From assembly GCF_042788235.1 (NCBI RefSeq), contig NZ_JBHZOL010000086.1, forward strand, positions 70,739 to 134,738: a stretch of 64,000 nucleotides of DNA, in the 5' to 3' direction. The position numbers and the translations under genes were made by a program. Source of the DNA: Sphaerothrix epifaneia (GTDB lineage Bacteria; Cyanobacteriota; Cyanobacteriia; Phormidesmidales; Phormidesmidaceae). This document shows, one piece after another, positions 43,015 to 51,040 of the stretch (positions within the stretch are counted from its first letter, which is position 1; the number at the start of each line of letters is the position of its first letter). Below the pieces are notes generated by a model. The model worked only from the letters and a program-made list of their open reading frames with translations. It was not told the DNA's origin and did no database searches.

Positions 43015-43920
43015 ATGACCTCAGCTTTCCTGAATTCTCCTCAAATTAAAACTTGGCAGTGGCAGGCGTTTCCTATCCGCTATCAGCAAGCGGGTACAGC
43101 AGGAGCGCCTGTTTTGTTAATTCATGGATTTGGCGCTTCTAGCGATCACTGGCGCAAAAACATTCCAACCTTAGCTGCAGCTTGCCGGGTTTATGCGATT
43201 GATTTAATTGGCTTTGGTGGATCTGCCAAACCTACCCCTAATCAACCTATTGCCTACACGTTTGAGACTTGGGGTGAGCAGATTCTGAGCTTTTGTCGAG
43301 AAGTCATTGGCGAATCAGCTTTTTTAGTGGGTAATTCAATTGGCTGTATTGTGGCGTTGCAAGCCGCCGCGATCGCGCCTGATCAGGTCTGCGGTGTTGC
43401 TATGCTTGATTGTTCTTTACGGCTTTTGCACGATCGCAAGCGCCTCACCTTACCCTGGCATCGCCGCTGGAGCGCTCCTGTTTTACAGAAATTGTTGGCT
43501 TATCGAAGCTTGGGGCACTTTTTCTTTGCTCGTCTGGCACAGCCTAAAGTCATTCGCCGTATTTTGAGTCAGGCTTACGGTCGTCCTGAAGCGGTTACCG
43601 ATGAGCTGGTTAACTATCTCATTCGGCCTGCCACCGATCCAGGTGCGGCTGACGTGTTCTTAGCTTTTATTCGCTACTCTCAAGGCCCTTTAGCTGAAGA
43701 CCTTTTACCTCAAGTTAAAAGCCCAGTTCTTTGCATTTGGGGGGAAGCTGATCCTTGGGAACCTGTTGAACTAGGCCGCCAATTAACGCAGTTTTCTGCG
43801 GTTGAAGACTTTATCACCCTGCCCGGCGTTGGCCATTGTCCGCAAGACGAAGCTCCTGAGTTAGTGAATCCGATTCTGCTTGACTGGCTAGCTAAACATC
43901 AGCCGCTTTCACAATCATGA
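43015..43920 (+). CDS. alpha/beta-hydrolase
   Basis: 301-residue cytoplasmic hydrolase. Seen: the oxyanion-region HGFGASSDHWRKN near residue 37, nucleophile elbow GNSIGCIVAL near 110 (Ser), acid WGEADPWEP near 244 and catalytic His GVGHCPQDEAPE near 270. The Pro-rich plant chlorophyll-catabolism and chlorophyllase-like groups share this pattern, but the substrate cannot be set from sequence. It ends at 43920, directly beside the minus-strand terminator at 43921-43949. Confidence 0.88.
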   Translation: MTSAFLNSPQIKTWQWQAFPIRYQQAGTAGAPVLLIHGFGASSDHWRKNIPTLAAACRVYAIDLIGFGGSAKPTPNQPIAYTFETWGEQILSFCREVIGESAFLVGNSIGCIVALQAAAIAPDQVCGVAMLDCSLRLLHDRKRLTLPWHRRWSAPVLQKLLAYRSLGHFFFARLAQPKVIRRILSQAYGRPEAVTDELVNYLIRPATDPGAADVFLAFIRYSQGPLAEDLLPQVKSPVLCIWGEADPWEPVELGRQLTQFSAVEDFITLPGVGHCPQDEAPELVNPILLDWLAKHQPLSQS

Positions 43921-43949
43921 AAAAACCCCGTGACACGGCCGACACGGGG
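43921..43949 (-). terminator. terminator for the minus-strand ferredoxin and membrane-protein genes
   Basis: Stem CCCCGTG / CACGGGG (43926-43932, 43943-43949) with a 10-base loop; on the minus strand it is followed by TTTTT. It ends transcription from 44891 downward. The same stem directly follows the stop of the hydrolase gene on the other strand. Confidence 0.85.
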
Positions 43950-44049
43950 CACAACAGTTAAACGCTTGTTGAATTCCTTAGTCATCAGCATCGCTTGCAA
44001 CCGCAATTTTGCCACGCAGACTGTGACGGTTTTCAAAATGGCCTACCCC

Positions 44050-44490
44050 CTATCCCCAAATTCTGCTTTCTACCGCAAAGGGTAGCCAACTTGCTGCTAG
44101 CGCCAGCATTGGAATCAATAGCAGGGCGACAAAAGCAATTGCATCGTCAATCGAGCGCGTTAGCAAATCGACTCGCACCAGCAGCCCTGCCGCAATCATC
44201 ATCAAAATATAGACAAAAACTTGCAGCCACACCAAAGCAGCTACAAACAGCGAAGCTAAGACCAGCACCATAATGAAATAGCCCATGTCAGACTGAAATC
44301 CTAGCAGCACAAATTCACGGGTCGGCTTCCAAAAAACGGTTAAAATGCCTGCCTTGGCTATCAAAAAAACAACGGTTAGCGCCCAGCTAAGCTGGGAAGC
44401 TTGCCAAACATGCAAAAACCAGCCAAACGTGGCATAAATCAAAAACAGCAGCAAAAATGAAAGCCAGAACCGCTGAGTTAGCTTAGTCAT
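44050..44490 (-). CDS. hypothetical membrane protein, about four TM helices
   Basis: 146-residue protein with four hydrophobic segments (about 9-27, 38-55, 72-96 and 115-137), short loops and a positively charged N-terminus, so probably a polytopic inner- or thylakoid-membrane protein. The start overlaps the stop of the ferredoxin-like gene by four bases (ATGA), which suggests tight translational coupling and a possible membrane partner of the iron-sulfur protein. No recognised family. Confidence 0.72.
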   Translation of the reverse strand: MTKLTQRFWLSFLLLFLIYATFGWFLHVWQASQLSWALTVVFLIAKAGILTVFWKPTREFVLLGFQSDMGYFIMVLVLASLFVAALVWLQVFVYILMMIAAGLLVRVDLLTRSIDDAIAFVALLLIPMLALAASWLPFAVESRIWG

Positions 44491-44891
44491 AGGTCAGTAG
44501 AAATTGCCTGAACCGGACAAGTTGGAATGCACTGTTCACAAACGATACAGCGCGATCGCATAAAGGTTAGCTTAAAAGTTTCTGGGTCAAGTGTTAGCGC
44601 TTGAGTAGGGCACACTCCCGTACAAAGACCGCAATCGACACAAATCGCTTCGTCAATCAAAATTTCGCGATTTGATAGAGAAACGCCAATCCCTTGTACC
44701 TGTAGCCACTCAATAGCTTCATTGAGCTGATCGATATCGCCGGATAGCTCAACTACCAGCTTACCGATCTGATTGGGAGCCACTTGGGCGCGGATAATGT
44801 TGGCGGCTACGTTAAAGTCTTTTGCCAATCGATAGGTGATTGGCATATGGACTGAGCGCTTGGGAAAGGTGAGTGTCACACGTTTTTTCAC
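44487..44891 (-). CDS. NIL-domain protein with two 4Fe-4S clusters
   Basis: 134-residue protein. The N-terminal part (residues 1-75, VTLTFPKRSVHMPITYRLAK to IGVSLS) is a NIL-type domain, often found after ABC ATPases in methionine uptake or fused to ferredoxins. The C-terminal part has two CxxCxxC(x)nCP motifs, CVDCGLCTGVCP and CIVCEQCIPTCP, each followed by spacing typical of 4Fe-4S ferredoxins. It may transfer electrons or sense sulfur or a ligand. The following membrane protein gene overlaps it by four bases. Confidence 0.88.
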   Translation of the reverse strand: MKKRVTLTFPKRSVHMPITYRLAKDFNVAANIIRAQVAPNQIGKLVVELSGDIDQLNEAIEWLQVQGIGVSLSNREILIDEAICVDCGLCTGVCPTQALTLDPETFKLTFMRSRCIVCEQCIPTCPVQAISTDL

Positions 44892-44950
44892 AACTGAAGG
44901 AGGAGAGTTGGTTAAACTAAATAGAGCAGACCTGTTTATATTTTTAGTTT

Positions 44951-45547
44951 ATGGCGGCTGACTCTTCTGATTCCGCAAAACAATTGCAAGCGGCGGCTTC
45001 TTGGGGGCAACAATTGCGCAATCTGGTCATTGTGGTAACCGCCACTATGCTAACGGTTGCTGTTGTTCTGGGCTTTCAGACCCGCACACCTTCAGCTTCA
45101 CTCAGCGAAATGGCAGAGGCTACTATTCCTCTAGAAACGGCGCTAACCAATCAAAAGCCTACCTTTATGGAGTTTTATGCCAACTGGTGTACAAGCTGTC
45201 AGGCAATGGCAGAAGATTTGCAGACGCTGAAGAATGAGTATGGCGATCGCGTTAACTTTGTCATGTTGAATGTAGACAACAGCAAATGGTTGCCAGAAAT
45301 GCTGCATTACCGGGTTGATGGTATTCCTCACTTTGTCTACTTAGACAGCGCTGGCGAAAGCTTAGGTAGCGCTATTGGCGAACAGCCACGGCTGATTATT
45401 GCTGAAAACTTAGAAGCCCTTTTGAATCATCAAGTTTTACCCCATGCTCGTACCAGCGGGCGCATATCGGAATTAGACAAGCCTGCATTCAGCCCTACCG
45501 TTGGGCAAGAAGATCCCCGTAGTCATGGCGCTCAGGTCGTCAATTAG
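44951..45547 (+). CDS. txlA: membrane-anchored thioredoxin, TxlA/HCF164-like
   Basis: 198-residue thylakoid thioredoxin-like protein: an N-terminal membrane segment (about residues 23-44, LVIVVTATMLTVAVVLGFQ), then a thioredoxin fold with WCTSCQAMAEDL (redox CxxC) near 77 and IPHFVYLD with the cis-proline near 118, and a polar C-terminal tail. HCF164/TxlA proteins pass reducing power from CcdA across the thylakoid for cytochrome c and b6f assembly. CcdA is not in the window. It converges with murG across 28 bases and diverges from the NIL-ferredoxin gene. Confidence 0.9.
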   Translation: MAADSSDSAKQLQAAASWGQQLRNLVIVVTATMLTVAVVLGFQTRTPSASLSEMAEATIPLETALTNQKPTFMEFYANWCTSCQAMAEDLQTLKNEYGDRVNFVMLNVDNSKWLPEMLHYRVDGIPHFVYLDSAGESLGSAIGEQPRLIIAENLEALLNHQVLPHARTSGRISELDKPAFSPTVGQEDPRSHGAQVVN

Positions 45548-45575
45548 CTAGCTACCGTCATCACCAGCAGACCAG

Positions 45576-46664
45576 TTAATTGCTTTTGGTTGAGTGAATT
45601 TGAACAACTTCTCGCACCAGCTTGGCTAAGCGCTCAGCACTATCAGTAATAGCTAAATCCCCAGCCGCCTGCGCCATCTGCGCCAAGCGCTCTCGATCGT
45701 TGAGTAAAGTCAATACGCGATCGCGTAAATCTGTAACCGTCAGATCAGATTGACGACTGACCAGCGCAGCACCAGCCGCCGCAAATACAGCCGCGTTATA
45801 GGTTTGATGATCTTCAGCAGCAAACGGATAAGGAATCAAAATTGCGGGTGTGCGGGTAACGGCGAGTTCCGTTAGGGTACCTGCTCCAGCTCGACTAATG
45901 GCAAAATCGGCTCGCTGCAACAGCGCCGCCATATTGTCATAAAAAGGACGATGGATATAGTGCGGGTGGGAGAGTTGATCAACTTCTGGGTCGTTATCAC
46001 CGGTCAAATGCACCAGCCAAGCCCCTGCGTCTAACCAGGCGGGCGCTGCCTGCCGCACTAGCTGGTTGACCGCGACCGCACCTTGACTACCCCCCATCAC
46101 GACGACTAACGGAGCCTCTTGAGGAATAGCCAACTCCTGTAAGTCTGATGCGGCTTGTAAAAATTGCGATCGCACTGGCGTTCCCACGCAAATACTATCA
46201 GTGCGAGGCAAGAGGCTAGAAGCGGTATCAAAACCCAACGCCACAGTCGTACACCAGGGACTCAGCCAGCGGGTCACCTTACCCGGTAGCGCATTCGACT
46301 CATGCAAAATGGTGGGCAGACCTAAGCTACGAGCCGCAATAATGGCTGGAGCAGAAATGTAGCCACCCGTCGTAAAAACACCTTGAAATTTGCCCTGCTG
46401 GAGGATTTGTCGCACCTGGAACACGGCTCGCATGAGCTGAGTCATCAAGCGCACGCTGCCTAAGCCTAAGCGACCTTGAAATCCACCGACGCGAATGGTG
46501 TGTAGCAGATATTTTTGGGGAACTAGCTGAGTTTCCAAGCGATCGGGTACGCCTAGCCACTCGATCTGATAGTCGCTGAGCTGCTCAGCGGTCGCGATCG
46601 CCGGAAACAGATGGCCACCAGTGCCACTTGCTGCCACCAGTAGTCGAGTGGAAGATAAAGCCAA
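45576..46664 (-). CDS. murG: UDP-N-acetylglucosamine--lipid I transferase MurG
   Basis: GT-B glycosyltransferase that makes lipid II at the cytoplasmic membrane. The 362-residue protein has the N-terminal GTGGHLFPAIATAEQL, HESNALPGKVTRWLS near 115, GGSQGAVAVNQLV, and the UDP-GlcNAc-binding SRAGAGTLTELAV near 262. The start is a TTG at 46664, because no ATG lies before the Gly-rich loop. It is divergent from an NTF2-like gene, with no dcw-cluster neighbours, as in many cyanobacteria. Confidence 0.96.
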   Translation of the reverse strand: MALSSTRLLVAASGTGGHLFPAIATAEQLSDYQIEWLGVPDRLETQLVPQKYLLHTIRVGGFQGRLGLGSVRLMTQLMRAVFQVRQILQQGKFQGVFTTGGYISAPAIIAARSLGLPTILHESNALPGKVTRWLSPWCTTVALGFDTASSLLPRTDSICVGTPVRSQFLQAASDLQELAIPQEAPLVVVMGGSQGAVAVNQLVRQAAPAWLDAGAWLVHLTGDNDPEVDQLSHPHYIHRPFYDNMAALLQRADFAISRAGAGTLTELAVTRTPAILIPYPFAAEDHQTYNAAVFAAAGAALVSRQSDLTVTDLRDRVLTLLNDRERLAQMAQAAGDLAITDSAERLAKLVREVVQIHSTKSN

Positions 46665-46840
46665 AACAGTACCCTCAATGCGGTGTTGCGGACGAGAATC
46701 GTCCCTATTCGAGTTCTGCTTCTGATCCTATCGAGCTACGGTCAATTTCAGCCGAGAAATTTACGGCAAACTCTGAATTTGAGTTACCTTGGTTCTACAC
46801 CCTGTGCCATAGACCGCCAGCCAGTTGTGAGGAAGACTTT

Positions 46841-47614
46841 ATGATTCGCCGCATGGGACAAACCCTCTCAGTTCTGTTATTGGGGTTTACCCTAGGAAGT
46901 GCGCCAGCCCTCAAGGCAGTCGCCGCCCCTCCTGAGACGGCTCCCCCTGAGTTGACGACCGTTTTAGAGCAAATTGAAACCGCTGCTAACGCGCAAGACT
47001 TAGACGAGCTGATAGAGTTTTATAGCCCAGAGTTTACTAACACAGATGGGTTTGACCGTGAACAACTTGCAGAAGCTTTAGAACAGCTTTGGCAGCAGTA
47101 TCCGCAGCTGACTTATCGCTTAGAATTGCAGTCTTGGGAACAGTCTGGAGCCACGCTGACGGCTGAAACAATTACCTATATCGAAGGCACGGGTATTAAT
47201 TACGGGCGGACGCTGACGTTAGCAGCAGTTGTGCGATCGCGGCAGCAGCTTACCAGAGGCCAGGTTGTTTCTCAAGAAATTCTGTCAGAGCGCAACCAGC
47301 TTAGCAGCGGTGACAACCCACCTGATGTCACCATTATGTTGCCAGAGCAAGCAGCCGTCGCCGCCCCCTTTAACTTTGATGCCATTGTGCAAGAGCCGCT
47401 AGGCGATCGCCTGTTGTTAGGAGCAGCTCTAGATGAAGGTACCACGGCGGAAGACTTCTTTTTAGCGCGGCCACTCAACCTAGAGCTACTTTCAGCCGGG
47501 GGGCTATTCAAAATTGGTACAACCCCTGAACAAGCAGACGATCGCTGGATTTCTGCGGTTTTAATTCGGGAAGACGGTACCACAGTCATTAGCCAGCGGC
47601 TGCGAGTGCGCTAG
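46841..47614 (+). CDS. exported NTF2-like (SnoaL) domain protein
   Basis: 257-residue protein with a signal peptide (MIRRMGQTLSVLLLGFTLG through KAVAAPPE), then an NTF2-like domain (TTVLEQIETAANAQDLDELI, FYSPEFTNTDGFDREQLAEA) and a C-terminal beta-rich part (QPLGDRLLLGAAL-like segment, LNLELLSAGGLFKIG). The ATG at 46841 has GAGGAAG upstream; the frame is open 71 codons earlier through the murG divergent region. Function unknown; a periplasmic or lumenal role is inferred. Its 3' end overlaps the stop of the pentapeptide gene by 26 bases, convergently. Confidence 0.72.
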   Translation: MIRRMGQTLSVLLLGFTLGSAPALKAVAAPPETAPPELTTVLEQIETAANAQDLDELIEFYSPEFTNTDGFDREQLAEALEQLWQQYPQLTYRLELQSWEQSGATLTAETITYIEGTGINYGRTLTLAAVVRSRQQLTRGQVVSQEILSERNQLSSGDNPPDVTIMLPEQAAVAAPFNFDAIVQEPLGDRLLLGAALDEGTTAEDFFLARPLNLELLSAGGLFKIGTTPEQADDRWISAVLIREDGTTVISQRLRVR

Positions 47615-48014
47615 CAAAGCCTGCAAGCATATCAAAAGAAACGGTGCCACCATCAGGAGCGATCGCCCCCCACAGGTCAGCCTCGATTAAACGGCTGCCA
47701 TTGAGATGGGCGCCAAATAAGTTTGCTGCTCGTAAATCGGCAGCATACAGGTTGGCATTGGTCAAGTCCGCATGGCACAAGCTACTGCGCCGCAAATTGC
47801 TGTATTCACAACTGGCATTTGTCAGGTTGGCTCCCCGTAGTTTTGTCCAGCGCAAATCAGCTCGCCCCAGGTTTGTACCTGAGAGATTGGCATAGCTAAA
47901 GTCAGCCGAAACCAAGTGTATACCCTGTAAATTCAGGCCGCTGAGGTCAACACCCCGAAAATTACGTTCCCCACTTTTGTATAAACTTTGCAACTGGTGG
48001 ACATTCGTAATCAT
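47589..48014 (-). CDS. pentapeptide-repeat protein
   Basis: 141-residue protein with about 15 consecutive A(D/N)LXX-type repeats (residues about 18-115: VDLSGLNLQGIHLVSADFSY onward), forming a right-handed quadrilateral beta-helix. Cytoplasmic, no signal. The start is decided by GGAGG nine bases before the ATG at 48014; two more Met codons lie upstream without a proper site. It overlaps the converging NTF2-like gene by 26 bases. Many cyanobacterial paralogues exist; the role of this one is unknown. Confidence 0.85.
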   Translation of the reverse strand: MITNVHQLQSLYKSGERNFRGVDLSGLNLQGIHLVSADFSYANLSGTNLGRADLRWTKLRGANLTNASCEYSNLRRSSLCHADLTNANLYAADLRAANLFGAHLNGSRLIEADLWGAIAPDGGTVSFDMLAGFASALAAAG

Positions 48015-48125
48015 CGCTTTCATCCTCCGGTTCACTTATTCGTTAGTGAAATTTGGATGAAATTTGTGACGCTCAGTTTAAGGCATTTGCTAAGTAGCAG
48101 GCTGAGTACGGCTGAGCGTCTGCCT

Positions 48126-48188
48126 ATGAAATTTTTCATATTTATTCTTTTTTTGTCGTCATTGCTGAGCTGCTTTGAGCTTAGCTAG
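48126..48188 (+). CDS. possible 20-residue hydrophobic peptide
   Basis: A short frame starting at ATG 48126 encodes a highly hydrophobic peptide (MKFFIFILFLSSLLSC with a short tail), enough for one membrane helix. The same frame can start at 48057 to give 43 residues. There is no clear ribosome site. A perfect 9-base-pair stem (GACGCTCAG at 48068-48076, CTGAGCGTC at 48112-48120) and an ATGAA / TTCAT hairpin surround the start. Could be a small membrane peptide or simply an AT-rich chance frame. Confidence 0.2.
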   Translation: MKFFIFILFLSSLLSCFELS

Positions 48189-48207
48189 GCAATGTTGCCC
48201 CTTGCAG

Positions 48208-48654
48208 TCAATCAAAAAGCAAATCGCCCCCTTCCTGGCAGGTTAAAGCTTTCAGCGCTGCTTGCATTTGAGGGCCACAAACGCCGTCAATAGCACCAGC
48301 GTAAACGCCTTGAGCCTGTAAGTACTGCTGGAGAGCCGCTTTTTCTGAGCGAGAGGTTGCTTGCATATCCTGTAGCAGTTGATCAAGCCATTGATTTTCT
48401 AGCCTTGCGTATAGCTGCTGCTGTTGCCAGCGAATGCGGCTTTCGTCAATTAAGTTGTGTTTGTGTGCTAGGAGGTGATCAGCTTCATCGAGCAAAAGGC
48501 TTAGGGCTGAATCTGTCTGAGCCTGCTGTAGGATGGCGGTTAGTTGATCGGCTTCGGTTTCGCTAAGGTCTGACTGAACCGCGATCTGACAATAGGTTTC
48601 AATTATTTCTCGGTAATGTGCCACGGCTTCTGCTAATGCTTCCGATACTTTCAT
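48208..48654 (-). CDS. helical protein with PG-binding-like C-terminus
   Basis: 148-residue protein, mostly helical (LAEAVAHYREIIETYCQIA, EADQLTAILQQAQTDS), with a C-terminal segment LQQYLQAQGVYAGAIDGVCG matching a peptidoglycan-binding (PGRP-type 1) repeat, usually a wall-targeting element. There is no signal peptide, so its location is uncertain. I chose the ATG at 48654, with a GGGAGAGAG site; the frame continues 20 codons upstream. It lies just beyond the small hydrophobic frame. Confidence 0.68.
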   Translation of the reverse strand: MKVSEALAEAVAHYREIIETYCQIAVQSDLSETEADQLTAILQQAQTDSALSLLLDEADHLLAHKHNLIDESRIRWQQQQLYARLENQWLDQLLQDMQATSRSEKAALQQYLQAQGVYAGAIDGVCGPQMQAALKALTCQEGGDLLFD

Positions 48655-48991
48655 CGAACTCTCTCCCTCAATGACCACAAGACTCCACAGCAAAGACAAG
48701 CGATCGCCAAACACAGACCAATCGCTGCCCGCAATATTGAGCCACTAACTGTTTAGTGGCATCGTGCCGTTAATCGTGACAGGCTTTTTATAAAGATTTT
48801 GTGAGGTTATATGGGGTTTAATCCAGTCTCCATCCTAATCAAGCTAAATCTGCTCAAAGCCGCTCCGGAGCAGTTAGGCTAAACCTTTGTATTTGGGGAC
48901 GTTTGGCATCTCAGCGCTGGCAATTGCCGCAGCGGCCTGTCACAAATCTGCCAGAATTACCACTATTAGGTGGTGCAGCTCCTACACGACG

Positions 48992-49579
48992 ATGAAAGAA
49001 ACTTTACTCAGTCCATTAGACATCGCCGTTAAAGAAATTCTAGAGCCTGAGAACCCCTATGCCTATTCCACGCTGACTGCGATTGAGCGCTATCTAAGAC
49101 AGTTTCATTTAGAGAAGTTTACAGAACCAGCCGAAATTTTGGCGCTGGCTTACCTACGCGGCAGAGAAGCGCTGCGCAACGGCAAGCAGATCAACAATCC
49201 CCACGCCTGGTTAAAGGGAACTGCTGTCAATATTATTCGAGAGCAGCAACGTAGCTCACAGCGCTTTCGCGTGATGGATGCCGACTGTCTTGATTTAATA
49301 GCCAGCGCTGCCGCAGAGAGGGCAGCTTTTGAACTTTCTGACTTGTCCGGGCAGCTTAGCGCTTTGTGGCGAGCTTTAGCCACGCTCGCTGAGGATGATC
49401 CAGCTGCAGCCGAACTTTTACACCTGAGGTTTATTGAACAGCTAAGCTGGGCTGCTATTCGCAGCTATCTTGATGCCCAAAACGGCGATCGCCCTAGCGA
49501 TACAGCCTTGAGACAACGCATCTGTCGAGCGAAAAAGCGTTTGCGCCGTTTGTACCATACCTGCGAAGCCCAAGCCTAG
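48992..49579 (+). CDS. sigma-70-like (ECF-type) protein
   Basis: 195-residue protein resembling extracytoplasmic-function sigma factors. Region 2-like: NPHAWLKGTAVNIIREQQRS near residue 70. Region 4-like: LHLRFIEQLSWAAIRSYLDA near 146 with DTALRQRICRAKKRLRRLYH. The region 4 helix-turn-helix carries about seven extra residues (AQNGDRPSD) and the usual linker is short, so promoter recognition may be altered. The frame is open 35 codons upstream; the ATG at 48992 is the first with a sensible N-terminus, but its ribosome site is weak. No anti-sigma gene is adjacent. Confidence 0.65.
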   Translation: MKETLLSPLDIAVKEILEPENPYAYSTLTAIERYLRQFHLEKFTEPAEILALAYLRGREALRNGKQINNPHAWLKGTAVNIIREQQRSSQRFRVMDADCLDLIASAAAERAAFELSDLSGQLSALWRALATLAEDDPAAAELLHLRFIEQLSWAAIRSYLDAQNGDRPSDTALRQRICRAKKRLRRLYHTCEAQA

Positions 49580-49620
49580 CGAATCTAACTACGCCGCTAT
49601 CAACATCATTTGCAGGCAGC

Positions 49621-50238
49621 TTAAGGTTCGGGCTGACTATTAATCGCCCAAGACTTAATAGCCGCTTGCTCTAGCCGTTCAAAATCTTGCTTGATTGCCT
49701 GCCAGAGGGCGCGATTGTGAGGATCAGTGCGCAGCGCCTTTTTGAGGTAAATCCGGGCTTTACTAAATTCCTTCTGCGCAATTAACAGGCGTGCCCAGCG
49801 CTGATAAGTAATCGCCTGCCACTGCTTGACTTCTGGATCACGCGGCATTCGCTGGGCTAAGCCTTCGACTAAGGCGATCGCTCTCGGCAGCTTTTGCTGT
49901 TTGAAAAGACGCTGAAGCTGTTCAAAAGAGGTTTGCTTCAAGGCTTGCTCTTGAGAAGTCAGGCTAGGGTGTAGCTTGACGCGAATGGACGGTTCCGGCT
50001 GAGTAGCTGAGTTTTCAACCGCCGTTTCAGAACTGTCGGGGAGCGCCTCTGGTTGAACCACACGAGCGATCGCTCGATAAGCCTCCGTCACCTGAATAAA
50101 TTTTTCTTTCGCCTGCAAACTATTCGCGTTTGCATCCGGGTGATATCGACGCGCTAAACGACGATACGCCGCCTTCACCTCTCCAAAAGCGGCTCCTTCT
50201 CTGAGTCCTAGCACCCGGTAATTGTCTGCAAGCGTCAT
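49621..50238 (-). CDS. DnaJ-domain protein
   Basis: 205-residue protein with an N-terminal J domain (DNYRVLGLREGAAFGEVKAA and the RYHPDANAN motif holding the HPD triad, about residues 5-65), a linker rich in Ser/Glu, and a helical C-terminal part with TPR-like repeats (RAIALVEGLAQRMPRDPEVK, RARIYLKKALRTDPHN). It is a J-protein co-chaperone for DnaK with a protein-binding tail. The ATG at 50238 was preferred to the in-frame TTG two codons upstream. It follows clpP3 on the same strand, after a terminator-like hairpin. Confidence 0.86.
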   Translation of the reverse strand: MTLADNYRVLGLREGAAFGEVKAAYRRLARRYHPDANANSLQAKEKFIQVTEAYRAIARVVQPEALPDSSETAVENSATQPEPSIRVKLHPSLTSQEQALKQTSFEQLQRLFKQQKLPRAIALVEGLAQRMPRDPEVKQWQAITYQRWARLLIAQKEFSKARIYLKKALRTDPHNRALWQAIKQDFERLEQAAIKSWAINSQPEP

Positions 50239-50250
50239 TTGCAAGAAAAT

Positions 50251-50274
50251 GGCAGAATTACTCAGAATTCTGCC
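50251..50274 (-). terminator. hairpin between clpP3 and the DnaJ gene
   Basis: Stem GGCAGAATT / AATTCTGCC with a 6-base loop; read on the minus strand it is followed by ATTTTCTTG. It may end the clpR-clpP3 transcript or attenuate read-through into the DnaJ gene, whose ATG is 13 bases beyond. Confidence 0.6.
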
Positions 50275-50328
50275 ACTCCGCTAACAACTCGTAAACATTT
50301 TTCAGCAGCATTTTGCCTAAAGCGTCGG

Positions 50329-50946
50329 CTAAGCGCCTTTTTCTTCACCTTTTTCTTCAATCACGCGATCGATTAGTCCATACTCCAGCGCTTCAGCCGC
50401 TGACAAGAAATAGTCCCGATCGGTGTCTTTTTCAATTTGCTCAATAGGCTTGCCAGTTCGATCAGAGAGCATCTCGTTTAGCTCGCGCTTCACGCGCAAA
50501 ATCTCTCTAGCTTCGATGGCGATATCAGTTGCCTGCAACCTCTGCTGCCCCGTCCCCCCCATCGGCTGGTGGATCATAATGCGAGCATGGGGCAACGCCA
50601 AGCGCTTACCCTTAGTGCCTGCCGCTAGTAAAAACGCCCCCATCGAAGCAGCTAGCCCCACACAAATGGTAATGACATCAGACTTGATGTATTGCATGGT
50701 GTCGTAAATCGCCATGCCAGCCGTAACCGAGCCACCAGGGGAGTTAATGTACAAGTAAATCGGTTTGGAAGGGTCATCTGAATCTAAGTACAGCATCGCT
50801 GCCACAATGGAGTTGGCAAGCGAATCAGTGACCTCTTGCCCAAGAAAAATGATCCGTTCTTGGTTAAGGCGGGTATAAATATCTATCCACTGGGTGTACT
50901 GGCTACCCGGCAGACGATAAGGAACTTTGGGGGTGCCGATGGGCAT
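50329..50946 (-). CDS. clpP3: ATP-dependent Clp protease proteolytic subunit
   Basis: Serine protease subunit, 205 residues, with the catalytic triad in GLAASMGAFLLAAG (Ser), ARIMIHQPMGG (His) and KDTDRDYFLSA (Asp). The gene follows clpR, the standard cyanobacterial pair; together these subunits form the essential mixed ClpP3/R ring used by ClpC in cyanobacteria. The ATG at 50946 is direct. A hairpin lies after the stop. Confidence 0.95.
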   Translation of the reverse strand: MPIGTPKVPYRLPGSQYTQWIDIYTRLNQERIIFLGQEVTDSLANSIVAAMLYLDSDDPSKPIYLYINSPGGSVTAGMAIYDTMQYIKSDVITICVGLAASMGAFLLAAGTKGKRLALPHARIMIHQPMGGTGQQRLQATDIAIEAREILRVKRELNEMLSDRTGKPIEQIEKDTDRDYFLSAAEALEYGLIDRVIEEKGEEKGA

Positions 50947-51040
50947 AGCTATCCTCTCTAGTGATCTGAGTTAGCAGGGGACAATCAATTGGCTGAGTAG
51001 CCCTACTGAGCAACGAGACAAAGTGCGCTATCATCCAGCC

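Noticed and set aside
43975..44045. Minus-strand frame that reads like a protein C-terminus (ending near KIAVASDADD)
   Set aside because: It is closed upstream by a stop with no start codon in between, and lies in the 3' region of the membrane-protein gene. It could be a relic, but nothing supports it.
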